From Candidatus Microbacterium phytovorans (GTDB lineage Bacteria; Actinomycetota; Actinomycetes; Actinomycetales; Microbacteriaceae), in contig CP119321.1 in assembly GCA_029202445.1 (NCBI GenBank), forward strand, positions 372,001 to 436,000: a stretch of 64,000 nucleotides of DNA, in the 5' to 3' direction. Positions 26,223-36,263 of this stretch are shown here, one piece after another. Numbering within the stretch: the first letter of the stretch is position 1; each line of letters begins with the position of its first letter. The notes below the pieces were generated by a model that worked only from the letters and a program-made list of their open reading frames with translations, searched no databases and was not told where the DNA came from. The translations under genes were made by a program, and so were the position numbers.

Positions 26223-28325
26223 TCAGTCCGCGAGGCCCAGGACGTCGAGCAGCCACGCGAGTTCGAAGGCCCGCTGGCGCCACGCGTTGTAGCGTCCGCT
26301 GACGCCGCCATGACCGGCGACCATCTCGCAGCGCAGCAGCGCGTCGGCGCCGACCTCGCGCAGTCGCGCGACCCATTTGGCCGGCTCCACGTACAGCACG
26401 CGCGTGTCGTTGAGCGACGTGGTCGCCAGGATGCGCGGGTAGGTGACGCCGTCTCGGACGTTCTCGTAGGGCGTGTACGACTTCATGTACGCGTACACAT
26501 CGGCGTCGTGGAGCGGATCGCCCCATTCGTCCCACTCGATGACGGTCAGGGGGAGCGAGGGGTCGAGGATCGTCGTCAGCGCGTCGACGAACGGCACATC
26601 GGCGAGGATGCCGGCGAACAGCTCGGGCGCGAGGTTCGCGACGGCGCCCATCAACAGTCCGCCGGCCGAGCCGCCCTCGGCGACCAGCCGATCGGGCGTC
26701 GTCCATCCCTCATCGACGAGATGGCGGGCGCAGGCGACGAAATCGGTGAAGGTGTTGCGCTTCGCGAGGAGTTTGCCGTCCTCGTACCACTGCCGACCGA
26801 GCTCTCCGCCGCCGCGCACGTGAGCGACGGCGAACACGACGCCGCGATCGAGCAGCGACAAGCGGGCGACGGAGAATCCGGGCTCGATCGAGTGCTCATA
26901 CGATCCGTACCCGTAGAGGTGGACGGGACGCGGGCTCGAGCCGGGCTCGCCGAACGAACGCTTCCACACGAGCGAGATCGGAACCTGCGTGCCATCGTCG
27001 GCCGTCGCCCAGACGCGCTGCTGGCCGTAGTCGCGCGGGTCGTACCCGCCCAGCACGGGCTGCCGCTTGCGCAGCAGGAGTTCGCCGGTCGCCACGACGT
27101 AGTCGTAGACGGTGCCGGGGGTCGTGAACGACCCGTAGCCCAGGCGCAGCACCGGAGGCGCCCACTCGGGGTTGCCCGCGGTCCCGACCGCGTACAGCGG
27201 CTCGTCGAAGGGAATCTCTGCGACGGTGGAAGCGGCGTAGTCCAGCACGCCGAGACGAGGGAGGCCCTCCCGGCGGTACGCGACGACGCCCCAGTCCCGG
27301 AATGCCGACACGTCGAGCAGGCGCCGGCCGGGCACGTGAGGCACGACGACCTCGGGGGCGGCGTGCGGGTCGGATGCCGGCACCCGCACGAGTTCGAAGT
27401 CGAGCGCGTCCCGGTTGTGCAGCACGTACAGCACGTCCTGACCGTCGACCACGGCGTGGGTGGAGGAGTACTCGACGCCCTCCACTCGCGGCCACACGAC
27501 GCGAGGCTCCGCGCGCAGGTCGTCGGCGGGGACGAGGTACTCCTCGGAGGTGATGGACGATCCCACGTCGATGACGAGGAACCGGTCGCTGCGGGTGAAT
27601 CCGGCGCCCACCCAGTAGCGCTCGTCGGGCTCGTGGAACAGCCGGGCGTCGGCATCGGCCGCGGTGCCCACCTCGTGGAGCCAGACGGTGTCGGGGCGCC
27701 ACGCGTCGTCGACGGTCGTGTAGACGACGAATCGACCGTCGGGGGAGAAGGACGCGCCCGCCGAGGTGTTCTCCACGACGTCGTCGAGATCGGTCCCCGA
27801 CGCGAGGTCGCGGATGCGCAGCGTGTACCGTTCGTCGCCCTCGACGTCGACGCCGTAGAGCAGGCGGGTGCCGTCGGCGGACACCTCGAGGCTTCCGAGC
27901 GAGAAGAACTCGTGCCCGGCCGCTTCCACGTTGCCGTCGAGCAGGATCTCCTCGCCCGGAACGGGCGCATCGGGGGAGAGCTCGGGCGGTGTCCAGTCGT
28001 CCGGCGATGCGAGTGGGGCGCGGCAGTGGATGCCGTACTGCTTCCCCTCGACGGTTCGCCCGTAGTACCACCACTGGCCCCGGCGCGACGGCACGGACAG
28101 GTCGGTTTCGAGCGTGCGGCCCTTGATCTCGTCGAAGATCCTTTCGCGGAGGCCCTCGAGGTGGGCGGTGCGCTCGTCCGTGTAGGCGTTCTCGGCCTCG
28201 AGATGAGCGATCACCGCCGCGTCGTCCTTCGCGCGAAGCCATTCGTAGGGATCGACGACGTCGTCGCCGTGATGGCTGCGGGTCGTGGGGCGGGCCGGGG
28301 CGACAGGAGGCTGCGACGTGCTCAC
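26223..28325 (-). CDS. S9-family oligopeptidase (oligopeptidase B-like)
   Basis: Serine oligopeptidase of 700 aa in the prolyl oligopeptidase family: an N-terminal beta-propeller cap (about 70-410) and a C-terminal alpha/beta hydrolase. The triad is Ser553 in GGSAGGLL, Asp640 in SLNDTRV and His672 in AGHGGVSGRY. The sequence around VRGGGELGRQWYEDGKLLAKRN is the strongly conserved S9A segment. No signal peptide, so a cytoplasmic enzyme that trims short peptides, probably after basic residues. The GTG at 28325 has TAGCGT 6 nt upstream. Confidence 0.93.
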   Translation of the reverse strand: MSTSQPPVAPARPTTRSHHGDDVVDPYEWLRAKDDAAVIAHLEAENAYTDERTAHLEGLRERIFDEIKGRTLETDLSVPSRRGQWWYYGRTVEGKQYGIHCRAPLASPDDWTPPELSPDAPVPGEEILLDGNVEAAGHEFFSLGSLEVSADGTRLLYGVDVEGDERYTLRIRDLASGTDLDDVVENTSAGASFSPDGRFVVYTTVDDAWRPDTVWLHEVGTAADADARLFHEPDERYWVGAGFTRSDRFLVIDVGSSITSEEYLVPADDLRAEPRVVWPRVEGVEYSSTHAVVDGQDVLYVLHNRDALDFELVRVPASDPHAAPEVVVPHVPGRRLLDVSAFRDWGVVAYRREGLPRLGVLDYAASTVAEIPFDEPLYAVGTAGNPEWAPPVLRLGYGSFTTPGTVYDYVVATGELLLRKRQPVLGGYDPRDYGQQRVWATADDGTQVPISLVWKRSFGEPGSSPRPVHLYGYGSYEHSIEPGFSVARLSLLDRGVVFAVAHVRGGGELGRQWYEDGKLLAKRNTFTDFVACARHLVDEGWTTPDRLVAEGGSAGGLLMGAVANLAPELFAGILADVPFVDALTTILDPSLPLTVIEWDEWGDPLHDADVYAYMKSYTPYENVRDGVTYPRILATTSLNDTRVLYVEPAKWVARLREVGADALLRCEMVAGHGGVSGRYNAWRQRAFELAWLLDVLGLAD

Positions 28326-28331
28326 GGTTCC

Positions 28332-28337
28332 ACGCTA
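28332..28337 (-). promoter_or_regulatory. -10 hexamer, S9 peptidase gene
   Basis: TAGCGT, 6 nt before the GTG at 28325; leaderless type. Confidence 0.55.
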
Positions 28338-28420
28338 ATGGACCCGATATGAACGGGCGCCCCGGGTTCTGCGTTCCCTGCCGGATGTGCGAAGATTTCT
28401 GTCGTCCGGTTGCCGGATCA

Positions 28421-28442
28421 TGAACACACGGTGAACTCTTCG
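28421..28442 (-). promoter_or_regulatory. Candidate PHO box upstream of PiT
   Basis: On the minus strand two GTTCA units occur with an 11-nt period (TGAAC at 28421-28425 and 28432-28436 on the plus strand). That is the unit and period of actinobacterial PhoP boxes. It lies 64-79 bp upstream of the phosphate transporter start. Only two units are present, so the call is tentative. Confidence 0.4.
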
Positions 28443-28499
28443 TTCGCACTGCCGACGCTCTGTCGGCATCCCCACACAATCTCCTACGGAAAGCGAACT

Positions 28500-29852
28500 G
28501 TGGAAGCCGCAGTATTCATCGTGGTGCTGGTGATCGCACTGGCCCTGTTCTTCGACTTCACCAACGGATTCCACGACACGGCCAACGCCATGGCGACGCC
28601 GATCGCGACGGGGGCGCTCAAGCCCAAGGTCGCGGTGCTGCTCGCTGCCGTGCTGAACCTGGTGGGGGCGTTCCTGTCGACCGAGGTCTCCAAGACGATC
28701 TCGCACGGCATGATCAACGAGTCCGGCATCGATCCCGGCACGTTCCTGCCCATCATCTTCGCCGGCCTCATCGGCGCCATCACGTGGAACATGCTCACGT
28801 GGCTCCTCGGTCTGCCGTCGAGCTCGTCGCACGCGCTGTTCGGTGGTCTGATCGGCGCGACGCTCGTAGGCACGATGAGCGCGACGGCCATCGACTTCGG
28901 CGTGGTGCTGAGCAAAGTGATCCTCCCGGCCGTGATCGCGCCGTTCACCGCCGGTGTCATCGCCTTCGTGACCACCAAGATCGCCTACGCCGCGACGCGC
29001 CGCTACGACAACAAGCCCGACGGACGCGACGGTTTCCGCTGGGGGCAGATCTTCACGTCGTCCCTCGTGGCCCTCGCTCACGGCACCAACGACGCGCAGA
29101 AGACCATGGGCGTCATCACTCTCGCCCTCATCACGGCCGGTCTGCAGGACCGCGAGCACGCCGATCCCCAGTTCTGGGTCATCCTCGCGTGCGCGTTCAC
29201 GATCGCCCTCGGAACGTACATGGGCGGGTGGCGCATCATCCGCACGCTCGGCAAGGGCCTCACCGACGTCAAGCCGGCTCAGGGCTTCTCCGCCGAGTCG
29301 TCGACGGCCTCCACGATTCTGGCGTCGAGCTTCTTCGGGTTCGCGCTCTCGACCACGCAGGTGGCCTCCGGCTCCGTCATCGGCTCGGGTCTCGGTCGCC
29401 GCGGATCGAAGGTCCGCTGGCGTACGGTGGGCCGCATCGCCATCGGCTGGCTTCTCACGCTGCCGGCCGCGGGGGCCGTCGGGGCACTCGCAGCCCTCAT
29501 CGTCGTCTGGCTCGGCCCCATCTGGGGTGTGCTGGTGGGCGCGGTGATCGCCGTGGTCATCATCTTCGCGATCTTCTGGCGTTCCCGCCGCGACGCCGTT
29601 CACGCGGGCAACGCGATGAGCGAGGTCGCCGACTCCGGGCACGCCGTCAAGGTCAAGCGCAACCCGCCGCCCACGCGTCGCCAGCGCGCGATCCTGCGCG
29701 AGCAGGCGCGGCTGAAGGCCGAGCAGGAGGCGCGGGAGAAGGCGGCCCGGAAGGCGAAGGCGAAGGCGGATGCCAAGAAGGCCGCCGAAGACCGGCGCGC
29801 GGCCGATCGCGCTCGTCAGGCCGGAACGAAGTCCAAGGGGAAGAACAAGTGA
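28500..29852 (+). CDS. PiT-family inorganic phosphate transporter
   Basis: 450-aa membrane protein of the PiT family, which moves metal-phosphate with protons. Both family signatures are visible: FDFTNGFHDTANAMA (18-32) in the first half and LAHGTNDAQKTMG in the second. About ten membrane helices are followed by a long Lys/Arg/Ala-rich cytoplasmic tail (about 385-450) likely to form a charged helix. The GTG at 28500 begins the first helix and has a GGAAAGCG ribosome site; longer in-frame starts are poor. The next gene overlaps its stop (GTGA). Confidence 0.93.
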   Translation: MEAAVFIVVLVIALALFFDFTNGFHDTANAMATPIATGALKPKVAVLLAAVLNLVGAFLSTEVSKTISHGMINESGIDPGTFLPIIFAGLIGAITWNMLTWLLGLPSSSSHALFGGLIGATLVGTMSATAIDFGVVLSKVILPAVIAPFTAGVIAFVTTKIAYAATRRYDNKPDGRDGFRWGQIFTSSLVALAHGTNDAQKTMGVITLALITAGLQDREHADPQFWVILACAFTIALGTYMGGWRIIRTLGKGLTDVKPAQGFSAESSTASTILASSFFGFALSTTQVASGSVIGSGLGRRGSKVRWRTVGRIAIGWLLTLPAAGAVGALAALIVVWLGPIWGVLVGAVIAVVIIFAIFWRSRRDAVHAGNAMSEVADSGHAVKVKRNPPPTRRQRAILREQARLKAEQEAREKAARKAKAKADAKKAAEDRRAADRARQAGTKSKGKNK

Positions 29853-30181
29853 GCGTCGCGATCGACTGGTTCGCCTTCCTTGAAGTGTTCGCGGCGGCAT
29901 TGGCCGGCGCGGCACTCGTCGTCGGCTTCTATGCGCTCGGCCTGCGACTGCTCGTGCGTGCCGGCCGCGCGCCGGTCGTCGCCCCCGCGGAGTTCACCGA
30001 CGCGATCACGATCATCACGGAGAAGGAAGCCAACCGAGCAGCCAAGGCGGCCGCGAAGGCCGCGAAGAAGAGTCCGTTGACGGAGGGGCAGAAGACGCTC
30101 GCGCTGATCGCGGCCTACGGCTCCTTCGCGGTGTCGGCGCTCGCCGTCCTGGGCGGACTCCTCCTGCTCGTCCTCCACTGA
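29849..30181 (+). CDS. Small membrane protein co-encoded with PiT
   Basis: 110 aa with two membrane helices (about 8-35 and 82-108) joined by a Lys/Ala-rich cytoplasmic stretch (about 55-75). The GTG start overlaps the transporter stop (GTGA), so the two are co-translated and it may be an accessory subunit of the transporter. No recognised domain. Confidence 0.75.
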   Translation: MSVAIDWFAFLEVFAAALAGAALVVGFYALGLRLLVRAGRAPVVAPAEFTDAITIITEKEANRAAKAAAKAAKKSPLTEGQKTLALIAAYGSFAVSALAVLGGLLLLVLH

Positions 30182-30245
30182 CCTCGTGCCCCTCCTCGGG
30201 GCCGACGTCTCTGTGAGCTCGGCCGGGACCGTCGGCGCCGCCGCG

Positions 30246-30251
30246 TAGGCT
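30246..30251 (+). promoter_or_regulatory. -10 hexamer, metallophosphoesterase operon
   Basis: TAGGCT, 7 nt before the ATG at 30259; leaderless type. Confidence 0.6.
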
Positions 30252-30258
30252 GACGGAC

Positions 30259-31170
30259 ATGGATGCCGCCCCCGTGCAGTTCGGTCTGCACCCGCCCGCC
30301 CGTCGCACCCTCGTGCACCTGAGCGACACCCACCTGTTGGCGGGCAACCGTCCGCTCGGCGGCAGCTACGACACCGCGGCGAACCTCGACGCGACCCTCG
30401 CCGCCGTGGAGCGCAGTGGCGTCCGTCCCGACGCGATCGTCTTCACGGGTGATCTCACCGACCTGGGGGAGCCCGACGCGTACCGCGCACTGCGAGAGAC
30501 CATCGAGCCGTTCGCCGCTCGCCTGGACGCGCCCGTCGTGTGGGTCGCGGGGAACCACGATGAGCGTCCGGCCATGCGGGCGGGTCTGTTCGGATCGCCG
30601 GCGACTGAGGAGCCCATCACCCAGGTTCTCGACCTCGACGGGCTCCGCCTCGTCGCGCTCGACTCCACGGTGCCGGGCTGGCACCACGGCGACCTCGACG
30701 ACGCCCAGCTGGCGTGGCTGCGGGACGTGCTGGCCGAGCCCGCACCGCTCGGGACGATCCTCGCGCTGCATCACCCTCCGCTTCCCAGTCACGTCCCGTT
30801 CTTCGACATCCTCGAGTTGCGTCATCAGGCGGAGTTGGCCGAGGCGCTTGCCGGCTCCGACGTCCGGACGATCCTCGCGGGCCACCTGCATTACTCGATG
30901 AGTGGCACGTACGGGGGCATCCCGGTCAGTGTCGCGGCTGCCACCTGCTACACGATGAACCTGCAACGGCCTCCCGCGTCGGTGAACGGGATGGATGCCG
31001 GTCAGTCGTTCCACCTCGTCCACGTGTACGACGACGCCGTCACCCACACGGTGGTGCCGGTGGTCGAGGCGCCGACGGGAGAGTACTTCTCGCCGGAGTG
31101 GGTGGCGGCGATGGCCGCGCTCACCCCGGAGGAGCGGCTCGACGCGTTCTCGCGGAAGGCAAGCGCGTGA
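30259..31170 (+). CDS. Calcineurin-like metallophosphoesterase (3',5'-cyclic-nucleotide phosphodiesterase type)
   Basis: 303 aa. All metal-binding motifs of the superfamily are present in order: LSDTH (21-25), GDLTD (64-68), GNHDE (98-102), LALHHPP and GHLHYS. The pattern is closest to Icc/CpdA-like phosphodiesterases that hydrolyse cyclic nucleotides, but this class also acts on other phosphodiesters. First gene of an operon in which each downstream start overlaps the preceding stop (GTGA). Confidence 0.88.
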   Translation: MDAAPVQFGLHPPARRTLVHLSDTHLLAGNRPLGGSYDTAANLDATLAAVERSGVRPDAIVFTGDLTDLGEPDAYRALRETIEPFAARLDAPVVWVAGNHDERPAMRAGLFGSPATEEPITQVLDLDGLRLVALDSTVPGWHHGDLDDAQLAWLRDVLAEPAPLGTILALHHPPLPSHVPFFDILELRHQAELAEALAGSDVRTILAGHLHYSMSGTYGGIPVSVAAATCYTMNLQRPPASVNGMDAGQSFHLVHVYDDAVTHTVVPVVEAPTGEYFSPEWVAAMAALTPEERLDAFSRKASA

Positions 31171-31544
31171 GGGCTCGTGCGGCGATCGCGCTCGTGACGG
31201 ATGCCGTGCTCGTGACGACGTTCGCCGCTGTCGGCCGTGCGAGCCACGAGTCGGCGGTGCTCCCGGGTCTCGCGCAGACGGCATGGCCGTTCCTCGTGGC
31301 CCTCGCGGCCGGCTGGACTCTCGCGCGCGCGTGGCGGGATCCGCTCGCACCTTGGCGGACGGGAATCATCGTCTGGCTGGTGACGGTCACCGGCGGCATG
31401 CTCCTGCGTGCCGCCAGCGGTCAGGGCACGGCGTTCGCGTTCGTCGTCGTCGCCACCCTGACGCTGCTGCTCTTCGTGGTGGGCTGGCGCCTCCTGGCGG
31501 CTGCGCTGAGATCGCTCCGCGCACGGCGGACGGTGGTCCCGTGA
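31167..31544 (+). CDS. DUF3054 membrane protein
   Basis: 125 aa with four membrane helices; WPFLVALAAGWTLARAW and the GIIVWLVTVTGGMLLR segment are typical of DUF3054, a family of unknown function found mainly in actinobacteria. The GTG start overlaps the preceding phosphoesterase stop and its own stop overlaps the following SDR start. Confidence 0.82.
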   Translation: MRARAAIALVTDAVLVTTFAAVGRASHESAVLPGLAQTAWPFLVALAAGWTLARAWRDPLAPWRTGIIVWLVTVTGGMLLRAASGQGTAFAFVVVATLTLLLFVVGWRLLAAALRSLRARRTVVP

Positions 31545-32383
31545 GTCGCACCATCCTCATCACCGGCGCGAGCGACGGCATCGGGGCCGCCGCCGCGCGT
31601 CAGCTGCACGACGCGGGGGAGCGGGTGATCATCGTCGGGCGCGACCCCGTCAAGACGGCGCGTGTCGCCGATGCGCTCGAAGCACCGCGGTATGTCGCCG
31701 ACTTCGCCGACCTCGACCAGGTGCGCGCCCTCGCCGCCGACGTGCGGACCCATCACCCGCGGATCGACGTGCTCGCGAACAACGCGGGCGGGGTCTTCGG
31801 CGAGCGCACGCTCACGATCGACGGGCACGAGCGCACGTTTCAGGTGAACCACCTGGCACCCTTCCTGCTGACCGCGCTGCTGCAGGACCTGCTGACCGAG
31901 AACGGAGCGTCGGTCATCCAGACCTCCAGTGCGGCCGCGCAGCGCTTCTCACGGTTCGACGTCGACGACCTCGACGGTACCCGTCGGTTCTCGCGGACGA
32001 CGGCGTACGGCAACGCGAAGCTGGCGAACATCCTGTTCACGGTGGAGCTGCAGCGTCGGCACGGCGCATCGGCGAGCCGTCCGGGGGTATCGGCCGTCGC
32101 GTTCCATCCGGGGGTGATCGCGAGCGGTTTCGCCGCGGACTCCCGAGGGCCGTGGCGCTGGCTGTACACGAACCCCCTCTCACGTCGCCTGCTCACACCG
32201 GTCGATGTCGGAGGGGCGCGCCTGACGTGGCTGGCTCTCGGGGTGCCCGGTCGGGACTGGACGCCGGGGGCCTACTACGAGCGGAACCGCCCCGCGAAGC
32301 CCCACCCGCGTGCCGCCGACGCGCACCTCGCGGCCACTCTGTGGGAGCGCAGCGCCGAGATGGTCGGCCTTCCCGGCTCGTGA
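31541..32383 (+). CDS. Short-chain dehydrogenase/reductase
   Basis: 280-aa NAD(P)-dependent oxidoreductase. The nucleotide motif TGASDGIG (8-15), NNAGG (80-84) and the catalytic Tyr156 and Lys160 in TAYGNAKLAN are present; the Ser is in QTSSAA near 129. It resembles the retinol dehydrogenase-like group. The GTG start overlaps the DUF3054 stop, so it ends a three-gene operon. Substrate unknown. Confidence 0.88.
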   Translation: MSRTILITGASDGIGAAAARQLHDAGERVIIVGRDPVKTARVADALEAPRYVADFADLDQVRALAADVRTHHPRIDVLANNAGGVFGERTLTIDGHERTFQVNHLAPFLLTALLQDLLTENGASVIQTSSAAAQRFSRFDVDDLDGTRRFSRTTAYGNAKLANILFTVELQRRHGASASRPGVSAVAFHPGVIASGFAADSRGPWRWLYTNPLSRRLLTPVDVGGARLTWLALGVPGRDWTPGAYYERNRPAKPHPRAADAHLAATLWERSAEMVGLPGS

Positions 32384-32405
32384 GGGGTCTGGGGCGTGAG
32401 GCGTC

Positions 32406-33176
32406 TCAGAGAATCCGACCGATCGGCTCGCGCTTCTCCGCCTGGAAGCGGTCCTCCGTGCGCCCCCGTGCCCAGTAGCCCGACAGCGACACCTGCGCCC
32501 GGTCGAGGCCGCGCTCGTCGAACAGCACGCGGCGCAGCGCCTTCATCGACTCCCGCTCGCCGTGCGCGAAGACCTGCACGTCGCCTTCCGGCCAGTCCAA
32601 GGCGCGCAGGCGGGATGCCAGCAGGTCGACGTCGTGCGTCGGGTCGATGACCCACGTGACCGTCACGCCGGCGGGCGCGGCCAGCGGGAACTCGGCGTCT
32701 GCCGCGTCGATCTCGATGAGGACGTGCCCGACGGCGTCCGCGGGAAGGGCCTCCAACGCCGCGGCGATCGCCGGGACGGCGGCCAGGTCGCCGAGGAGCA
32801 GGTGGGCATCGGCATCCGCTCGCGGCGCGTAGCCTCCGCCGGGGCCGATCAGATCGATCGTCTGGCCGGGAACGGCCCGGGCGGCCCATGGTCCGGCGAG
32901 TCCCTCGTCACCGTGGAGGACGAAGTCGATGTCGAGCGTGCGGGCGGCGTGATCCACGCGGCGCACCGTGTAGGTGCGCGTCACCGGCATCCCGTCGGGG
33001 GAGGTGAAGCGGAGCTTGACGTACTTGTCGGTCTCGGGACGATCCTCGAACTGGGAGAAGGCGTCGCCACCGAGGGTCACTCGCGCCAGGTGGGGGGTCA
33101 GCCGGTGCGCGGCCACGACCTCGAGCGTGAGGACCGGGCGGGGCGGGCGGGGGGCGGTACGCGAGGCGAGTGGCAT
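32406..33176 (-). CDS. Siderophore-interacting protein (ferric-siderophore reductase)
   Basis: 256 aa, SIP/ViuB family. The FAD-binding motif RTYTVRR (67-73) sits in an N-terminal barrel (about 15-120), followed by an NAD(P)H-binding domain with the usual HGE segment (VFAHGERESMKALRR). It would reduce Fe(III)-siderophore in the cytoplasm to free the iron. No siderophore importer is adjacent. The ATG at 33176 has TAGCGT 6 nt upstream. It is divergent from the MerR gene, 71 bp away. Confidence 0.9.
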   Translation of the reverse strand: MPLASRTAPRPPRPVLTLEVVAAHRLTPHLARVTLGGDAFSQFEDRPETDKYVKLRFTSPDGMPVTRTYTVRRVDHAARTLDIDFVLHGDEGLAGPWAARAVPGQTIDLIGPGGGYAPRADADAHLLLGDLAAVPAIAAALEALPADAVGHVLIEIDAADAEFPLAAPAGVTVTWVIDPTHDVDLLASRLRALDWPEGDVQVFAHGERESMKALRRVLFDERGLDRAQVSLSGYWARGRTEDRFQAEKREPIGRIL

Positions 33177-33182
33177 CCTTCC

Positions 33183-33188
33183 ACGCTA
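33183..33188 (-). promoter_or_regulatory. -10 hexamer, siderophore reductase gene
   Basis: TAGCGT, 6 nt before the ATG at 33176; leaderless type. I saw no clear iron-regulator (IdeR/DtxR) box near it. Confidence 0.55.
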
Positions 33189-33210
33189 GCCGGGCCGCGA
33201 GGGGGTGGGG

Positions 33211-33241
33211 TTGACTTCGAGTGCACTCGAAGTTCTAGCGT
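33211..33241 (+). promoter_or_regulatory. MerR-type promoter with palindromic operator
   Basis: A -35 TTGACT (33211-33216) and a -10 TAGCGT (33236-33241) are 19 bp apart, the over-long spacing typical of MerR-controlled promoters. The perfect 20-bp palindrome at 33214-33233 (centre GTGCAC, ends ACTTCGA/TCGAAGT) fills the spacer. The -10 is 6 nt from the merR-family ATG, so the gene is probably leaderless and autoregulated. Confidence 0.8.
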
Positions 33242-33247
33242 GGCGTC

Positions 33248-33627
33248 ATGACCATGATCCGCGAAGGACTCTCGATCTCGGATGCCGCCGCCGCGACGGG
33301 ACTGTCGACGCACACCCTGCGCTACTACGAACGGGCCGGGCTCATGCTCTCGCCCGTAGACCGCGCATCGTCGACCCACCGCCGCTACAGCGATGCAGAC
33401 ATCGCGTGGGTGCAGTTCCTCACGCGCCTGCGCTCGACCGGGATGCCGATCGCCACCGTGCGGGCTTACACCGAGCTTGTGCGTGCGGGGGAGGACACGG
33501 TCGACGAACGGCGGGAGCTCCTGCTGCGCCATCGCATCGGGGTGCTCGCGCAGCTCGAGGAGTTCACGGCGAGCCTCGCCGCCATCGACTACAAGATCGC
33601 CGTGTATCGGCAGAAGGAGGAGAACGC

Positions 33628-33631
<4 letters not shown>
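33248..33631 (+). CDS. MerR-family transcriptional regulator
   Basis: 127 aa. The N-terminal winged helix-turn-helix ([20 protein letters not shown], 9-28) and the following RRYS..D wing are typical; the C-terminal half is a long dimerisation helix. No Cys is present, so a thiol- or metal-sensing Cys mechanism is unlikely and the effector is unknown. It controls its own promoter and the aldo-keto reductase whose ATG overlaps its stop (ATGA). Confidence 0.93.
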
Positions 33632-34605
<974 letters not shown>

Positions 34606-34623
34606 GCGCCGCGTCGTACACGT

Positions 34624-34662
34624 GGAAGGCGACGATGTACACCGCGTACATCGTCGCCTTCC
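34624..34662. terminator. Perfect 17-bp hairpin after the MerR/AKR operon
   Basis: Arms 34624-34640 and 34646-34662 pair perfectly around the loop ACCGC. No T-run follows, so it would be a T-poor terminator or an mRNA-stabilising structure. Confidence 0.65.
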
Positions 34663-34673
34663 GCGCGTCGGGC

Positions 34674-34679
34674 TAGGCT
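34674..34679 (+). promoter_or_regulatory. -10 hexamer, aspA
   Basis: TAGGCT, 47 bp before the aspA ATG; would give a leader of about 40 nt with the Shine-Dalgarno AAGGA. Confidence 0.5.
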
Positions 34680-34726
34680 CGATGGCGATCCGCCGACCCC
34701 CACCGAGACCCACAAGGACTCCACAC

Positions 34727-36184
34727 ATGGCTCTGGACGCAACGACGCGCACCGAATCCGACTCCCTCGGATCTCTCGAGATCCCCGCAGATGCCTACTG
34801 GGGCATCCACACCGCGAGGGCCCTCGAGAATTTCCCGATCTCCCAGCGCCCGATCTCGGTCTACAAAGACCTGGTGAAGGCGCTCGCGATGGTCAAGCAG
34901 GCCTCCGCACGGGCCAACCTCGAGATCGGGGTGCTCGATCCGGAGCGTGCCGACCTCATCGACCGCGCGGCGCAACGGGTCATCGACGGCGAGTTCCACG
35001 ATCAGTTCGTCGTGGGAGTCATCCAGGGCGGCGCCGGCACGTCGACCAACATGAACGCGAACGAGGTCATCACCAACGTGGCCCTCGAGATGGCGGGCCG
35101 GGAGAAGGGCGACTACGCCTACCTGTCGCCGATCGACCACACCAACCGCAGCCAGTCCACCAACGACGTGTACCCCACCGCGGTGAAGATCGGCCTCAGC
35201 CTGGATCTCCTCACCCTCCTCGAGGAGCTGGACCTCCTGCGAGAGTCGTTCCTCGCGAAGGCGGTCGAGTTCCACGACATCCTCAAGATCGGTCGCACCC
35301 AGCTGCAGGATGCCGTACCGATGACGCTGGGGCAGGAGTTCCACGGGTTCGCGACGACGCTCGGCTACGACCACCAGCGACTCACCGAGAACGCCTACCT
35401 GCTGTACGAGATCAACATGGGGGCCACGGCCATCGGCACGGGGATCACGACCCACCCGGGCTATGCATCCGCTGTCCTGCGGCACCTGCGCGAGATCACG
35501 GGTCTCGACCTCGCCACCGCGGACGATCTCGTGGAGGCCACGAGCGACACCGGCTCGTTCATGTCGTTCTCCTCGTCGCTCAAGCGCAACGCGATCAAGC
35601 TCTCGAAGATCTGCAATGACCTGCGGCTGCTCTCGTCGGGCCCGCAGGCCGGTCTCGGGGAGATCAACCTCCCCGCACGCCAAGCCGGATCGAGCATCAT
35701 GCCCGGCAAAGTGAACCCGGTCGTGCCGGAGGTCGTCAACCAGGTGGCGTTCGCCGTCGCCGGTGCCGACCTCACCGTCACGATGGCCGTCGAGGGCGGG
35801 CAGCTGCAGCTGAATGCGTTCGAGCCGGTGATCGCGCACTCGATCTTCCAGTCGATCACCTGGATGCGTCGCGGCATGCGCACGCTGCGCATCAACTGCG
35901 TCGACGGCATCACGGCCAATCGTGACCGCCTCGGCGCCATGGTGGGGGCGTCGGTGGGGGTCGTCACCGCGTTGACGCCGTTCATCGGATACGCGGCGTC
36001 CGCGGCTCTGGCCAAGACGGCGCTGCTGACGCACCGCAACGTGGGGGACCTCGTCGTGGAGGCCGGGCTGATGTCTCGGGAAGAGGTCGACAAGCAACTC
36101 TCCCCGGCGCGCCTTTCGGGTCTCGAAGCGATCACGCAGGCGATCCCGGTCATCCAGCCGGCTGAGAACGTGGTGGGCGGCTGA
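34727..36184 (+). CDS. aspA: Aspartate ammonia-lyase
   Basis: Converts L-aspartate to fumarate and ammonia; 485 aa, a homotetramer of the fumarase/aspartase superfamily. The signature loop GSSIMPGKVNP (321-331) is followed by VVPEVVNQVAF, which is the aspartase pattern and not that of class II fumarase. TSTNMNANEV and HTNRSQSTNDVYPTA are the other substrate-binding blocks. The ATG at 34727 follows AAGGACT. In-frame upstream sequence belongs to another frame of the aldo-keto reductase gene. Confidence 0.93.
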   Translation: MALDATTRTESDSLGSLEIPADAYWGIHTARALENFPISQRPISVYKDLVKALAMVKQASARANLEIGVLDPERADLIDRAAQRVIDGEFHDQFVVGVIQGGAGTSTNMNANEVITNVALEMAGREKGDYAYLSPIDHTNRSQSTNDVYPTAVKIGLSLDLLTLLEELDLLRESFLAKAVEFHDILKIGRTQLQDAVPMTLGQEFHGFATTLGYDHQRLTENAYLLYEINMGATAIGTGITTHPGYASAVLRHLREITGLDLATADDLVEATSDTGSFMSFSSSLKRNAIKLSKICNDLRLLSSGPQAGLGEINLPARQAGSSIMPGKVNPVVPEVVNQVAFAVAGADLTVTMAVEGGQLQLNAFEPVIAHSIFQSITWMRRGMRTLRINCVDGITANRDRLGAMVGASVGVVTALTPFIGYAASAALAKTALLTHRNVGDLVVEAGLMSREEVDKQLSPARLSGLEAITQAIPVIQPAENVVGG

Positions 36185-36263
36185 CGGCGCGGCCCTTTGC
36201 TCCGGCGGGCGGATGCCGATAACGTCACCATGCCGGGACGTCCGGCCACGTGAGGAGATCCGC

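Noticed and set aside
36220..36253. Seven-codon ORF (MPGRPAT) after TAACGT upstream of the DUF4190 gene
   Set aside because: The -10 to ATG spacing is only 4 nt, too short for the leaderless pattern seen elsewhere; probably plain leader.
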